NCBI RefSeq assembly: GCF_000621445.1
Contig: NZ_JHYI01000010.1
Coordinates: 186,001-250,000, forward strand
Source: Alkalihalobacillus bogoriensis ATCC BAA-922
GTDB lineage: Bacteria; Bacillota; Bacilli; Bacillales; Bacillaceae_F
DNA length: 64,000 bases
Direction of reading: 5' to 3'
Shown: positions 16,441-25,475 of the stretch, piece after piece
Layout: the number at the start of each line of letters is the position of its first letter
Numbering within the stretch: position 1 is the stretch's first letter
Notes under the pieces: model-generated
The model's input: only the letters and a program-made list of their open reading frames with translations
Told to the model about the DNA's origin: nothing
Database searches by the model: none
Made by a program: the position numbers and the translations under genes

Positions 16441-17682
16441 TTATGGCACTAATAAATCACTGACGACACGGTTTTTGCCTTGTTTTTTTGCTAAGTACAA
16501 TAAGTTATCAGCTTGAACACAAGCTTTTTCAAAGCGAATGGCACGACTACGCGTATAAAAATAGAAACCAAATGAAGCAGAATACGAGATGTTTACGATC
16601 TGTTCCTCGAAATGAACAGGCACAATTGTATTTTCTAATGTTTTTTGAATCTCGTTCACTACGTCAAGACATTCGCTACGAGACATTTTCTTTAATAAAA
16701 TCGTAAATTCCTCTCCCCCTGTTCGAATCAAAATATCATCATCATCAAGAAAGGAGGAAAGAAACTGAACATAATGTTGAATGACTTGATCACCTACACT
16801 GTGATTGTAAGAATCATTCACTTTTTTAAAATTATCAATATCAGTCACAACGATTCCAATATCCTCCACAGATTCTTGCCATAAATTGAGATTAGACTGG
16901 AAGTAATTTCGGTTGTATGCTCCTGTTAACTTATCTGTATAAGCCATTTCTTCAAATAAATCTCGTTCAACTTTATTTTTAATCGTTTGAACACTCGTAT
17001 TAAACGAAGAATTAATTAAAAAATTAAATATAAATAAACAAAAAAGCATTAACCACTGTTCATTTATTATAAAATGAATGAACAAAACATTAGATATAGC
17101 CGTCATAAGCCGAGGAAGCCATTTTCCCATAAATGTAAAATGAATCGCTTCTTTAAAAGTTGTGAATTCATTTCCGAATAGAAGGTATACGGCAATAAAC
17201 CCCATTGCCATTATCCCGGTCACATATAATAAAACACCCATAAACAGAAAATAATATATAGAATGTGGTGACAGTACTGTTGGAACGAGTAAAAAGTAAA
17301 AATAAAGAGCAATTGAGTTAAATAGCACACTTGAGCCAACATTATATACTGTATCCCACCATGGATTTGGTTCATATATTTTCTTTTTCTGTTTATAAAT
17401 CGTTTGGCATATTTCCTTTAATGATTCCAACAATAATAAGCCAATTGGCCCAGCAAATACACCGAAGGAAAAACTATAGTTTGCGACAGTGACAACGGAA
17501 ATATTGCCTTGTTGAAAGATAATATGTAAGTTCGTATATAAAAACATAAAAAACAGATAAGAAAACAGTAAAATCCAAATTGTTTTCGAAAATGGAAACA
17601 ACGGAATTGTATAAAAGGAAATGATAATAGATATAGATAAAAGAGAGAGTGTATAAAGTTTTTGTAATGAATTTAATGTCAT
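16441..17682 (-). CDS. Membrane diguanylate cyclase (GGDEF), second of a tandem triplet
   Basis: This 413-residue paralogue has the same plan as its neighbours: about six N-terminal membrane helices, the NYSFSFGVFAGPIGLLLLE segment, then a GGDEF domain with YTDKLTGAYNRNY, VTDIDNFKKVND and the active GGEEF loop. The I-site position reads DDDD, so canonical product inhibition is not predicted. The frame is open further upstream to 17787, overlapping the first paralogue, but AGGGAGAG places the start at 17682. That leaves a 10-bp gap and makes the protein the same length as its partner. Tandem co-transcription is very likely. Confidence 0.9.
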   Translation of the reverse strand: MTLNSLQKLYTLSLLSISIIISFYTIPLFPFSKTIWILLFSYLFFMFLYTNLHIIFQQGNISVVTVANYSFSFGVFAGPIGLLLLESLKEICQTIYKQKKKIYEPNPWWDTVYNVGSSVLFNSIALYFYFLLVPTVLSPHSIYYFLFMGVLLYVTGIMAMGFIAVYLLFGNEFTTFKEAIHFTFMGKWLPRLMTAISNVLFIHFIINEQWLMLFCLFIFNFLINSSFNTSVQTIKNKVERDLFEEMAYTDKLTGAYNRNYFQSNLNLWQESVEDIGIVVTDIDNFKKVNDSYNHSVGDQVIQHYVQFLSSFLDDDDILIRTGGEEFTILLKKMSRSECLDVVNEIQKTLENTIVPVHFEEQIVNISYSASFGFYFYTRSRAIRFEKACVQADNLLYLAKKQGKNRVVSDLLVP

Positions 17683-17692
17683 CGTACTCTCC

Positions 17693-18934
17693 CTAATCTT
17701 CTTCAAATTGACGAACCGATACTCTATTTCTTCCTTCTTCCTTCGATTGAAATAGGAGATTATCGGCTTGTACACAAGCTTTTTCAATCGAGATTTTATC
17801 AGCTTTCCGGTAATAAAATAACCCGAATGAAGCGGTGTACGTTAAACTGACTTTCTTTTCCTCATACTCTACATTAATTGATGTTTTTTCAAGTTGAGAA
17901 CGAATTTTCTCTACTAATTCTTCGCATTGTTCAGGGGTACGATGTTTTAAAAATAAAGTGAATTCTTCTCCACCTGTCCGAATTAATACATCATCATTTT
18001 GAATGAATTTCTTAAGAAAGTGAACATAATGTTTTATGACTTGGTCTCCAACACTATGGTTAAAGCTATCATTAATTCGTTTAAATCGGTCTATGTCTGT
18101 AACAACAATCCCAATATTTTCTTTATCTTGGTGTTGTTTCGTTATTTCTTTTTCTAAATAGTTACGATTAAACGAACCAGTTAGTTGATCAGTGTACGCC
18201 ATTTTTTCAAACATATCTCGTTCGACTTTATTTTTGACACTCTCTACATTTGTGTTATAAGAAGATGTAATTAAGAAATTTAAAATAAAAATCGATACGA
18301 CCATATACCAATATTCAAGAGAAATAAAATGCATAATAAAAATAATAGAAATGGACGTCATCATTCTTGAAGTGACTTTCCCCATTTTGATTAACTGAAG
18401 TGCTTCTTGCAATGTTTGGATATCTTTCCCCAAATATAAATAAAACGCAGCTAAACACATCGAAAGAATACCTGCAATATAGATTAAAAGAAAGATTAAA
18501 ATGAAATATACCCATGAATGTGGGTTAATCACAGTAGGTACTAATAAATAGTATAAAAATAATGCTAAAGAGTTATATAGAACGCTTGTGCCTATATTGT
18601 AAAACGTCGTCCACCATAAATTTGGTTCTTCATCTCTTTTTATTTTATTATACACCGTTAATGATAATTTCGTTATGAGTTCTAACAGTAACAAACCTGA
18701 TGGTCCAGCAAAAACACCATAGGCAAAACTATAGTTTACTGATGATACAACGGACGTGTTGTTTTTCTTTAAGATTATATTTTGCAATCTTGAAAACAAA
18801 AAGATAAAAAAACTAAATAAACATAATAAGAAAAGGTTTGAGGAATTCAAAGGAAATAAATGAATGTTAGCAATTCCAATTGCACTAGCTATTAGTAGAA
18901 CGGTAACCACGAATATTTTTTGTGATGTTTGCAA
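17693..18934 (-). CDS. Membrane diguanylate cyclase (GGDEF), first of a tandem triplet
   Basis: This 413-residue cyclic di-GMP synthase is the promoter-proximal member of the triplet. It has six or so N-terminal membrane helices with NYSFAYGVFAGPSGLLLLE and a GGDEF domain with YTDQLTGSFNRNY, VTDIDRFKRIND and active GGEEF. The I-site position reads QNDD, without the arginine of RxxD. The start is TTG, preceded by GGGAGGGG at about 10 nt; no ATG is suitable. The next gene upstream is divergent. Three tandem copies of the same architecture suggest recent duplication with ligand or dosage diversification. Confidence 0.9.
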   Translation of the reverse strand: MQTSQKIFVVTVLLIASAIGIANIHLFPLNSSNLFLLCLFSFFIFLFSRLQNIILKKNNTSVVSSVNYSFAYGVFAGPSGLLLLELITKLSLTVYNKIKRDEEPNLWWTTFYNIGTSVLYNSLALFLYYLLVPTVINPHSWVYFILIFLLIYIAGILSMCLAAFYLYLGKDIQTLQEALQLIKMGKVTSRMMTSISIIFIMHFISLEYWYMVVSIFILNFLITSSYNTNVESVKNKVERDMFEKMAYTDQLTGSFNRNYLEKEITKQHQDKENIGIVVTDIDRFKRINDSFNHSVGDQVIKHYVHFLKKFIQNDDVLIRTGGEEFTLFLKHRTPEQCEELVEKIRSQLEKTSINVEYEEKKVSLTYTASFGLFYYRKADKISIEKACVQADNLLFQSKEEGRNRVSVRQFEED

Positions 18935-19155
18935 AATAACAATTCCCCTCCCTTACATTAAAATCAGTAAAGTGAAAATACATATTCATCTTTAAAAAAC
19001 TAATACTAATATACTACAAAAATTGCTTCCCGTGTACCATATTTTGAAAATACATACAATTTAAAAGTTTAGGACTTATTTTTTACCCTTTTAACTAGTT
19101 TCATTTTTTCTTTAACATTTGGGGAAGCTACGAACAAAAGGAGGAATGTAGCGCT

Positions 19156-19527
19156 ATGCTCGAACAAATGAAAAACCTTACAAAACATATTGGGGAAGAA
19201 ATCCAACACTTTCTTGCACATCGTCACGATAAAAAGATTGACGTTCGAGAAATGATTTGGCTTATGCACGTTATGGGTGAACATCGTCAGCATACATTAT
19301 TAGGATTGACGTTTAATCAGTACAAATTAACGATCGACGATTTTACAGTTAAAATGGAAACAAAAGGACTAAATGATGAAGAAATAACAGAAATTGATGT
19401 TTACAGTAAAGAGGAACAACTGTATTCTTATCGCTTATACGATGAATCTCCCCTTCAAGACTCGATTAGTTTACCTGAAGCGACATGGGAATCCATTCGA
19501 ATGGATGTCAGACGCCTACAACATTAA
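19156..19527 (+). CDS. Hypothetical soluble protein
   Basis: The product is 123 residues. The N-terminal half is helical with several histidines (HFLAHRHDKK, MHVMGEHRQH) and could bind metal, though no known motif is complete. The C-terminal half is acidic and beta-rich. AAAGGAGG lies 11 nt before the ATG. It diverges from the diguanylate cyclase triplet, sharing a 220-bp intergenic region, which makes co-regulation possible but unproven. I do not recognise the family. Confidence 0.65.
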   Translation: MLEQMKNLTKHIGEEIQHFLAHRHDKKIDVREMIWLMHVMGEHRQHTLLGLTFNQYKLTIDDFTVKMETKGLNDEEITEIDVYSKEEQLYSYRLYDESPLQDSISLPEATWESIRMDVRRLQH

Positions 19528-19541
19528 TGATTGTTAAATAT

Positions 19542-19578
19542 AGAGGCGGAAAACCTTATTTGTAAGGTCTCCGCCTCT
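19542..19578. terminator. Bidirectional terminator hairpin
   Basis: GAGGCGGA / TCCGCCTC encloses an inner pairing of ACCTTA with TAAGGT. It lies between the convergent hypothetical gene and phzF-like gene. Confidence 0.75.
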
Positions 19579-19617
19579 GTCTTTGTTTTTTAGACAAATC
19601 ATTACTGTAGTTAAACT

Positions 19618-20499
19618 CTATAGATGAACAAAACCTGAAATCGTTTTAACTGCCGCGCCACCTATTTTCACCGTTGGTTGATTTCCGTTGTTTTCAATTG
19701 TAACGTGACAGTATCCAGGTCTTCCGACTTTATGTCCTTGAGCAATGATGTACGAATTTCGGTTTACTTGTTCGAAGGCTTCTAGTGCTAAATATCCAGC
19801 TAATGCGCCGTTAGCTGAACCAGTAAATGGATCTTCATCGATTCCGACAGCAGGAGCAAAGTCTCGAGTATACAATAAACATCCTTCAATATCACAATCA
19901 AACGTAAATAAGTGCGTGGTAATAATGTTCTTGTTTTCATTATGCTTCCTAAGTAACGAAAAATTTGGAACAGCATTTTCAATGGCTTTTCTCGTTTTTA
20001 CAGGTACAAGCAAATGCCAGTTACCAGTGCTAGCTAATTTTATCGGTATCGTTTGGTCAAAGTCTGTTTTTTGCAGCCCAAGAATCGAAGCTAATTCATC
20101 GATGTCAATTTTTAAATCCTTTGTTTTCGGTTTGGCTTGCGTCATATAAGCTTGTAGTAGCTTTTGATCTTCAAATGTGAACTCAACAGGAACAATTCCA
20201 ATATTGGTTTCAAAACGAACAGATTCTTTTTGCCACTCTGTTTCTGTTGCGACTATCCAAGCCGCGGCTAACGTAGCATGTCCACAAAAATCGATTTCGG
20301 TTTGCGGAGTAAAATATAAAATACGAAAATCTGCGTTTCCATTTGTTGTAGGCATTAAAAAAGCGGTTTCTGATAAATGGACTTCACGTGCAATTTGTTG
20401 CATTTGATTTTTTGTTAATGTTGTCGCCTCTGGTACTACACCAGCTGGATTTCCACTGAACTTTTCTTCTGTAAATGCATCTACATGAAAGACTTTCAT
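19618..20499 (-). CDS. PhzF family isomerase-like protein
   Basis: This 293-residue member of the PhzF/diaminopimelate epimerase-fold superfamily shows the family hallmarks: FHVDAFTEEKFSGNPAGV near the N-terminus, the catalytic glutamate in HLSETAFLM (about 45), DFCGHATLAAAW (about 70) and DEDPFTGSANGALAGYL (about 215). True PhzF isomerises a phenazine precursor, but no other phenazine gene is present, so this is one of the many housekeeping-type homologues with unknown substrate. The frame is open to 20535, but GAAGGTGAG before the ATG at 20499 sets the start. It lies downstream of an oxidoreductase gene, separated by a terminator. Confidence 0.85.
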   Translation of the reverse strand: MKVFHVDAFTEEKFSGNPAGVVPEATTLTKNQMQQIAREVHLSETAFLMPTTNGNADFRILYFTPQTEIDFCGHATLAAAWIVATETEWQKESVRFETNIGIVPVEFTFEDQKLLQAYMTQAKPKTKDLKIDIDELASILGLQKTDFDQTIPIKLASTGNWHLLVPVKTRKAIENAVPNFSLLRKHNENKNIITTHLFTFDCDIEGCLLYTRDFAPAVGIDEDPFTGSANGALAGYLALEAFEQVNRNSYIIAQGHKVGRPGYCHVTIENNGNQPTVKIGGAAVKTISGFVHL

Positions 20500-20526
20500 T
20501 TTCTCACCTTCTGTTAGAAAATATAG

Positions 20527-20557
20527 GAAAAGCAACGTCTGAAACGTTGCTTTTATT
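20527..20557 (-). terminator. Terminator between the oxidoreductase and PhzF-like genes
   Basis: AAAAGCAACGT / ACGTTGCTTTT is an 11-bp stem with a short loop, lying just 5 bp from the oxidoreductase stop codon. Confidence 0.8.
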
Positions 20558-20561
20558 TAAA

Positions 20562-21542
20562 TCAAAATGTTACGATTGTTCGTTTCATTAGCGATTGCTG
20601 GCATTTTGTTAAGGCAATCATATTTTTTACTATTTTCTCAGAAGAATAAACGGGCTGTTCATTGTTGATGACACTTTGAGAAAAATGCTCAATTTGTAAC
20701 TTGTATTGGTCACCTGCAATTTCTTCTGTACGACTAGTATCTTGCGTAGTTACAATGATTTTGCCGATATGGTCGTTTTTATCTGGTCGGAATGCATCAG
20801 TAACATGAATTGTTCCATTTGATCCAATGACAGCATAATCATTTATTGGATGTTGTTGAAAACTACTATCGAAAGTCGCCATGACATTGTTTGGAAAACG
20901 GATGATTCCGTGAGCGCTTAGATCGACTTTTTGTTCAGAAAAAACACCATCACAATAAACATCAATTGGCTCTTCACCTAATAGGTTTCGGAATGTATGA
21001 ATGCAATAACAACCAACATCAAATAAGCTTCCTCCTCCTAGCTCTGGATTTAAACGAATATTGTCTTGGGATAAATCCATTGTAAAACTAAATGTCGATG
21101 TTAAACGTTGTACCGTTCCAATTTCACCTGAAGCGATAATTTCCTTTACTCTTTCATGTTGTGGATGAAACTGATACATAAACGCTTCCATAAATAAAAC
21201 ACCGTTATCATTACAAGCTTGAACCATCGCTTCAACATCTTCAACTGTAATCGCAGCTGGTTTTTCACATAAAACATGCTTTTTATGCTCCGCTGCTTTA
21301 ATAACCCATTCTTTATGTAATGCATTTGGTAAAGGAATATACACAACTTGTATTTCTTCATCTTGTAATAAATCATCATAAGTTCGGTATACTTTTGGGA
21401 TCGAAAATTTATCAGCGGTTTCTTTTACTTGGTCTCCTCGACTCGCAATCGCTGAGATTTCCGCATTTTCTGCTCTTAATATCGCAGGCAATATTTCTTT
21501 TTTTGCAATCCCTGCATTTCCTAATACGCCCCATTTAATCAT
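20562..21542 (-). CDS. Gfo/Idh/MocA family oxidoreductase
   Basis: This 326-residue NAD(P)-dependent dehydrogenase belongs to the glucose-fructose oxidoreductase / inositol dehydrogenase family. The N-terminal Rossmann fold carries GVLGNAGIAKKEI and the sugar-dehydrogenase signature HVLCEKPAAI (about 95). The C-terminal alpha/beta domain begins with AFMYQFHPQHE and includes GGGSLFDVGCYCIHTFRNLLGE (catalytic-region histidine). ATG follows GGGAGATG. Substrate is probably a polyol or sugar derivative; neither sequence nor neighbours fix it. A second family member lies at 54051. Confidence 0.9.
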   Translation of the reverse strand: MIKWGVLGNAGIAKKEILPAILRAENAEISAIASRGDQVKETADKFSIPKVYRTYDDLLQDEEIQVVYIPLPNALHKEWVIKAAEHKKHVLCEKPAAITVEDVEAMVQACNDNGVLFMEAFMYQFHPQHERVKEIIASGEIGTVQRLTSTFSFTMDLSQDNIRLNPELGGGSLFDVGCYCIHTFRNLLGEEPIDVYCDGVFSEQKVDLSAHGIIRFPNNVMATFDSSFQQHPINDYAVIGSNGTIHVTDAFRPDKNDHIGKIIVTTQDTSRTEEIAGDQYKLQIEHFSQSVINNEQPVYSSEKIVKNMIALTKCQQSLMKRTIVTF

Positions 21543-21586
21543 AACAACATCTCCCTTTATTCATCATTTACATCTTATCCAAATGA

Positions 21587-22222
21587 TTAATTAGCCTTTT
21601 CCGGTGGGCCGAAATCGAACCCAAATGTTTCAACAGTTACCGTTTTCATTCGTTGGTCTTGTAGTGGTTTATCTTGTGGTGAACGTTCAACAGAAACAAT
21701 ATTGTCCACGGTTTCCATACCATCAATAACTCGTCCAAACCCAGCGTAATCTCCATCTAAGTGAGGCGAATGTTTTACCATAATAAAAAACTGTGACCCC
21801 GCAGAATCGTTTGCCCGCGATCGTGCCATTGAGATGACTCCTCGTTCGTGGACAAGAGGATTTTCAAAACCATTAGAAGCAAATTCTCCTTTAATGCCGT
21901 ATCCAGGTCCTCCTGTACCGTTTCCAATTGGGTCTCCACCTTGTATCATAAAACCAGGAATGACACGGTGAAAAATAAGCCCATCGTAAAAGTTTTCTTC
22001 AATTAATGAAATAAAATTCTTTACTGTATTTGGTGCGACTTCAGGATATAATTCAATCGTTATGACTTCATCATTTTCCATTGTTATCGTCACGATTGGA
22101 TTTTCTCCATCAAACTCGAAAGAACTTTGATTATCTTCAGCTATTTCTCCACCTGTACCACAACCTGAAAGTGTAAAAATCAACAGTACAAGTAAGGATG
22201 CAAATTTTCTGTACCCTATCAT
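21587..22222 (-). CDS. Extracytoplasmic cyclophilin-type peptidyl-prolyl isomerase (lipoprotein)
   Basis: The product is 211 residues. The signal peptide ends in lipobox LSGC (cysteine about residue 21), so the mature protein is lipid-anchored outside the membrane. The cyclophilin domain follows with FHRVIPGFMIQGGDP (active-site Arg and Phe), AGSQFFIM and GRVIDGMETVDNI. It should catalyse cis-trans isomerisation of X-Pro bonds and help fold exported proteins, distinct from the parvulin PrsA. ATG follows AAGGGGA. It is separated from the ArsA-like gene upstream by about 90 bp and that gene's terminator, so it is probably transcribed independently. Confidence 0.92.
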   Translation of the reverse strand: MIGYRKFASLLVLLIFTLSGCGTGGEIAEDNQSSFEFDGENPIVTITMENDEVITIELYPEVAPNTVKNFISLIEENFYDGLIFHRVIPGFMIQGGDPIGNGTGGPGYGIKGEFASNGFENPLVHERGVISMARSRANDSAGSQFFIMVKHSPHLDGDYAGFGRVIDGMETVDNIVSVERSPQDKPLQDQRMKTVTVETFGFDFGPPEKAN

Positions 22223-22300
22223 TAATTCAATCCCCTTTCATTATTCAATGTTATAATTCTACACGAAACCGTATGTCCCTGCTAGAATCAAGCTTAACAA

Positions 22301-22326
22301 AAAAAAAGCAGCTCATAATGGCTGCT
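22301..22326 (-). terminator. Terminator overlapping the end of the ArsA-like gene
   Basis: AGCAGC / GCTGCT with an 8-nt loop is followed on the minus strand by a run of Ts. The stem includes the last codons and stop of the ATPase gene. Confidence 0.85.
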
Positions 22327-23275
22327 TCAATTGTATAGATCCTACTGTTTCTAAATGGTGTGAAAAGGCTTGTAATGACTCTACAGTATAAATATCTTCT
22401 TCAAACAACGGGATTTTTATTATTTTTTGGGTAGAAAATGTGTCTTCAATTTGCTTTATATATTCTTTTTCAATGGTCCGCCGTTTTTTTAAGAAGTCAC
22501 CATCAGCATTGACTGGCAAAACTTTATTTACAATGATCGTATCAATATGAATATTATTCTTTGCTAATAGCGTAACAGCTTTTTCTGTTTCAACTATCGG
22601 AAGTCTTTCAGGGAGTAACACAAAAACATAACTTGTTATATTTTGGTCTAATAAAACCGTTCTTACGTTTGAAAACTTTTCTTTTCGCTTTTGTAATACA
22701 TCATAGATTGGATCTTCAATCGGTTCACCATCATTTAATAAATGGGTGTAATTTTCATTGATTTTTCTTCTCTTTTTTATCATGCCATCAATCCAAACAC
22801 TCATAAGCTCTGGCAAAGATAATAAACGAATCGTATGTCCGGTTGGAGCGGTATCAAAAATAATTTTATCGAAATGTTGCTGTTCCTCTAAAATGATTTC
22901 GGTCATCGCATCGAATAAAGCCGCTTCATCCGCACCTGGTGTCGCAGCGGCAGTGTCAATTTGGCGGTACACTTCTTCTAGTAACGTTGATTTAACTAAA
23001 CCTCTGAGATTGTCTTTGACTGAATTTATATATTTTTTTGTTTCATACTCTGGGTTGATTTCAAAAACATATAAATTTTCTTTCATTTTCTTTTTTTCTT
23101 TTCCAAGTGAAATATGAAATAAATCACCGATATTATGAGCAGGATCTGTAGAAATTAATAATGTTTTACATTGTTTTTCAGCACACAATAACGCAAACGC
23201 TGCCGCTGTTGAAGATTTCCCTACCCCTCCTTTTCCACCAATAAAATAGATCTTCTTTTCTTTGTCGAAAGTCAT
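22313..23275 (-). CDS. ArsA/Get3-family ATPase
   Basis: This 320-residue single-domain member of the ArsA/Get3 P-loop ATPases has the deviant Walker A GGKGGVGKSSTAAA (about 13-26), switch I DPAHNIGDLF and switch II FDTAPTGHTIRLLSLP. The zinc CxxC that joins Get3 dimers is not seen. No arsenical genes are nearby, so an anion-pump role is unlikely; a chaperone or targeting role for a membrane-associated client is plausible. It follows a small CC-ended protein by 22 bp and cstA before that, and looks like the last gene of a three-gene operon. ATG follows AGAGGGTG. Confidence 0.88.
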   Translation of the reverse strand: MTFDKEKKIYFIGGKGGVGKSSTAAAFALLCAEKQCKTLLISTDPAHNIGDLFHISLGKEKKKMKENLYVFEINPEYETKKYINSVKDNLRGLVKSTLLEEVYRQIDTAAATPGADEAALFDAMTEIILEEQQHFDKIIFDTAPTGHTIRLLSLPELMSVWIDGMIKKRRKINENYTHLLNDGEPIEDPIYDVLQKRKEKFSNVRTVLLDQNITSYVFVLLPERLPIVETEKAVTLLAKNNIHIDTIIVNKVLPVNADGDFLKKRRTIEKEYIKQIEDTFSTQKIIKIPLFEEDIYTVESLQAFSHHLETVGSIQLKQPL

Positions 23276-23297
23276 ATATATTCACCCTCTATTTTTG

Positions 23298-23558
23298 TTA
23301 GCAACACCTGACTCCCGCTAATGGAGATTTTTCCATGCCCATCCGTAAATGCCATTCGTGAAAATGTTCAATAATATAAGGATATAACTCTAACGTATAA
23401 TAAAATGCAGGATTAGGAATTCCGAGCATATCTGAATAAACTAATAAAAGAAACAAATCATCTTCATCTTGTAACTCCCGATAAATCTCGGCTTTATGTG
23501 GTACTTTAATCATTTCATCATAAAGTTCAAATAATCGTTTGAGTGTGAATTTCGTCAT
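23298..23558 (-). CDS. Small protein ending in Cys-Cys (cory-CC-star-like)
   Basis: This 86-residue protein has no membrane segment. It is rich in Tyr, Leu and acidic residues, with FYYTLELYPYIIEHFHEWHLRM in the second half (split here as FYYTLELYPY and IIEHFHEWHLRM), and terminates exactly in RCC before the stop. I recall a family named cory-CC-star for such proteins next to ArsA-type ATPases, but cannot verify it here. The start at 23558 (6 nt after GAGAGG) is preferred over 23564. It lies 39 bp after cstA and 22 bp before the ATPase gene, the place where E. coli has the small YbdD/YjiX partner of CstA-type transporters. Function unknown; the terminal cysteines suggest metal binding, disulfide chemistry or lipid modification. 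Confidence 0.75.
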   Translation of the reverse strand: MTKFTLKRLFELYDEMIKVPHKAEIYRELQDEDDLFLLLVYSDMLGIPNPAFYYTLELYPYIIEHFHEWHLRMGMEKSPLAGVRCC

Positions 23559-23603
23559 TAACATCCTCTCTTTTTAGTGTTTTTTATCAAACTTTACAAA
23601 TAG

Positions 23604-25346
23604 TTATGCACTTTTGTCGATATCGTCATAGTCCCGGTTATTCGCCAATGTAGAAAACGAGACGAGAAGAATCCAAATGGCAAATACTAAAATTATTGAA
23701 CCAAATACAAAAAGTAAAATATTAGCTTCCCCTCCAGACAATCCGGACCAATCAAAGATAACTTGTTTTCCCATTGCCCATAGCGTCATTGCTAATATAA
23801 ATAGCATAGGTAGGAGTGTTGGAAGGAAGTTCCGTTTTTGTATTTTTAACCAAATCGTAATTAAGAGAAGGGTAATACCAGCTAATAATTGATTTGCCGT
23901 TCCAAATAGAGGCCATAACAGATATCCACCTGAACCAAACCCATTCGGACCTTCTGGTAAAAGGACCAATGCTGCACTAGAAACAACAGCAATAGATGTT
24001 GCGACATGTGTTTTAGAAATGGCCGGGATTTTATATTCTGTTCCTAGTTCTGCAATAATATATCGCATTAAACGAACAGATGTATCTAATGTCGTAGCGG
24101 CAAAACTTACGACGATCACAGCAACAATTGTAGAAGCGATATCAGCTGGAATAGCTAATCCAGTCGCAAGTTGCCCCGCAGCCGCAATGAAATTTCCAAG
24201 ACCACCTGAGCTTGCAGCGCCGAAGCTATTATAAGTTGCTAAAAAATCACCAGAAGTAGCAAAAAACGTGGAAACGGCAATAATCACTATTAAGGCAAGA
24301 GCCCCTTCTCCTACAGCCCCTAAATAACCGACGAAACGAGCATCTGTTTCTTTATTCAATTGTTTTGACGTCGTTCCTGAGGAAACGAGCCCATGGAATC
24401 CAGAAATGGCTCCACATGCAATCGTTATAAACAATAACGGAAACCAGGAAGTATCTGTTGTTCCATTTGTCATTGGCGCTGTCACTTGTGGATTGGATAA
24501 TAATAAACCTAAGTATAAAATGAGTAAGCCAACAACTAATTGATGAGAGTTAATATAGTCACGTGGTTGTAATAGCTTCCACACAGGTAAAGTTGAGGCG
24601 ATATACACATAGACCATCAAAATCATAATCCAAACGAAAAATGCCATGGCAACTCCATCTAAACCAAAAGCAACAACATTCCCTTCCCCACCAAAATAAC
24701 TGACAAGGTCAATTTGTAGAGCAGGAACGCGGCTTGCAATAATCGCTGTCGCATACATAACAACCAACGCAACTACGGATGGTAACAACATACTTCCTTG
24801 TTTTTTATAAACATGATACCCAATCCAAATAGCGAGTGGGATTTGAATAAATACAGCTAATACAGCTGATGGGAATAAAATGAATAAATTAGAGATAACC
24901 CACGCAAATACAGCGTTAACCATTAGAACTAAAATTAATATGATAAATAAAAATAAAAGCTTGGCATTTCGACCAATGAGACGATGAGCCAAAGTCCCAA
25001 CCGATTGCCCTTTGTTTCTAACAGATAACACAAGCGCTCCAAAATCATGAACACCAGCAGCAAAAACAGTCCCTAATAATACCCATAATAATGCAGGTAA
25101 CCAGCCCCAATAGACAGCAATGGCTGGACCAACGATAGGAGCAGCTCCAGCAACAGAAGTAAAGTGGTGACCCCATAAGACGAATTTATTCGTTGGAACA
25201 AAATCTTTCCCATCTTTGTATTGATGGGCAGGTGTAACAAAATCTGGATCAAGTCGGTATATTTTTTCTGCGATAAATTTTGAATAATACCGATACCCTA
25301 ATATAAATACCGCAATACCAATGACAACCAGTAAAATCCCACTCAT
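23604..25346 (-). CDS. cstA: Carbon starvation protein A family transporter
   Basis: This 580-residue polytopic membrane protein (about 16 helices) of the CstA family transports peptides or pyruvate during carbon limitation. The conserved N-terminal part shows YRYYSKFIAEKIY, DFVPTNKFVLWGHHFTSVAGAAPIVGPAIAV (given in parts: FVPTNKFVLWGHHF, SVAGAAPIVGP) and FAAGVHDFGALV. The centre has SGFHGLVSSGTTSKQL and the C-terminal part TTLDTSVRLMRY and LFGTANQLLAG. ATG follows AAGGAGTG. It heads an operon with a small CC-ended protein and an ArsA-like ATPase. A near-consensus cre box lies about 70-85 bp upstream, predicting repression by CcpA on good carbon sources. Confidence 0.95.
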   Translation of the reverse strand: MSGILLVVIGIAVFILGYRYYSKFIAEKIYRLDPDFVTPAHQYKDGKDFVPTNKFVLWGHHFTSVAGAAPIVGPAIAVYWGWLPALLWVLLGTVFAAGVHDFGALVLSVRNKGQSVGTLAHRLIGRNAKLLFLFIILILVLMVNAVFAWVISNLFILFPSAVLAVFIQIPLAIWIGYHVYKKQGSMLLPSVVALVVMYATAIIASRVPALQIDLVSYFGGEGNVVAFGLDGVAMAFFVWIMILMVYVYIASTLPVWKLLQPRDYINSHQLVVGLLILYLGLLLSNPQVTAPMTNGTTDTSWFPLLFITIACGAISGFHGLVSSGTTSKQLNKETDARFVGYLGAVGEGALALIVIIAVSTFFATSGDFLATYNSFGAASSGGLGNFIAAAGQLATGLAIPADIASTIVAVIVVSFAATTLDTSVRLMRYIIAELGTEYKIPAISKTHVATSIAVVSSAALVLLPEGPNGFGSGGYLLWPLFGTANQLLAGITLLLITIWLKIQKRNFLPTLLPMLFILAMTLWAMGKQVIFDWSGLSGGEANILLFVFGSIILVFAIWILLVSFSTLANNRDYDDIDKSA

Positions 25347-25416
25347 GTTATTTTCACTCCTTCCAAATGTTAGGGAACTCCTATTTCATTGTAAATGATT
25401 CTGAAAAGTCCGACTA

Positions 25417-25432
25417 TAGAAATCGCTTACAA
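25417..25432 (-). promoter_or_regulatory. Putative CcpA cre box upstream of cstA
   Basis: On the minus strand TTGTAAGCGATTTCTA matches 15 of 16 positions of the cre consensus WTGWAARCGYWWWCWW. Catabolite repression of a carbon-starvation gene fits; binding is inferred. Confidence 0.65.
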
Positions 25433-25475
25433 AATAAAAATCTATACTTTATCACCTGAACTATAGTACTATCTC

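Noticed and set aside
19618-20499. Phenazine biosynthesis locus
   Set aside because: Only one PhzF-like gene is present. PhzF homologues are widespread in non-producers and no other phz gene is nearby.
22313-23275. Arsenite efflux ATPase (ArsA) function
   Set aside because: There is a single ATPase domain, no arsB, arsD or arsR neighbours, and it is embedded in a cstA operon. Family membership is kept but the arsenic role is not.
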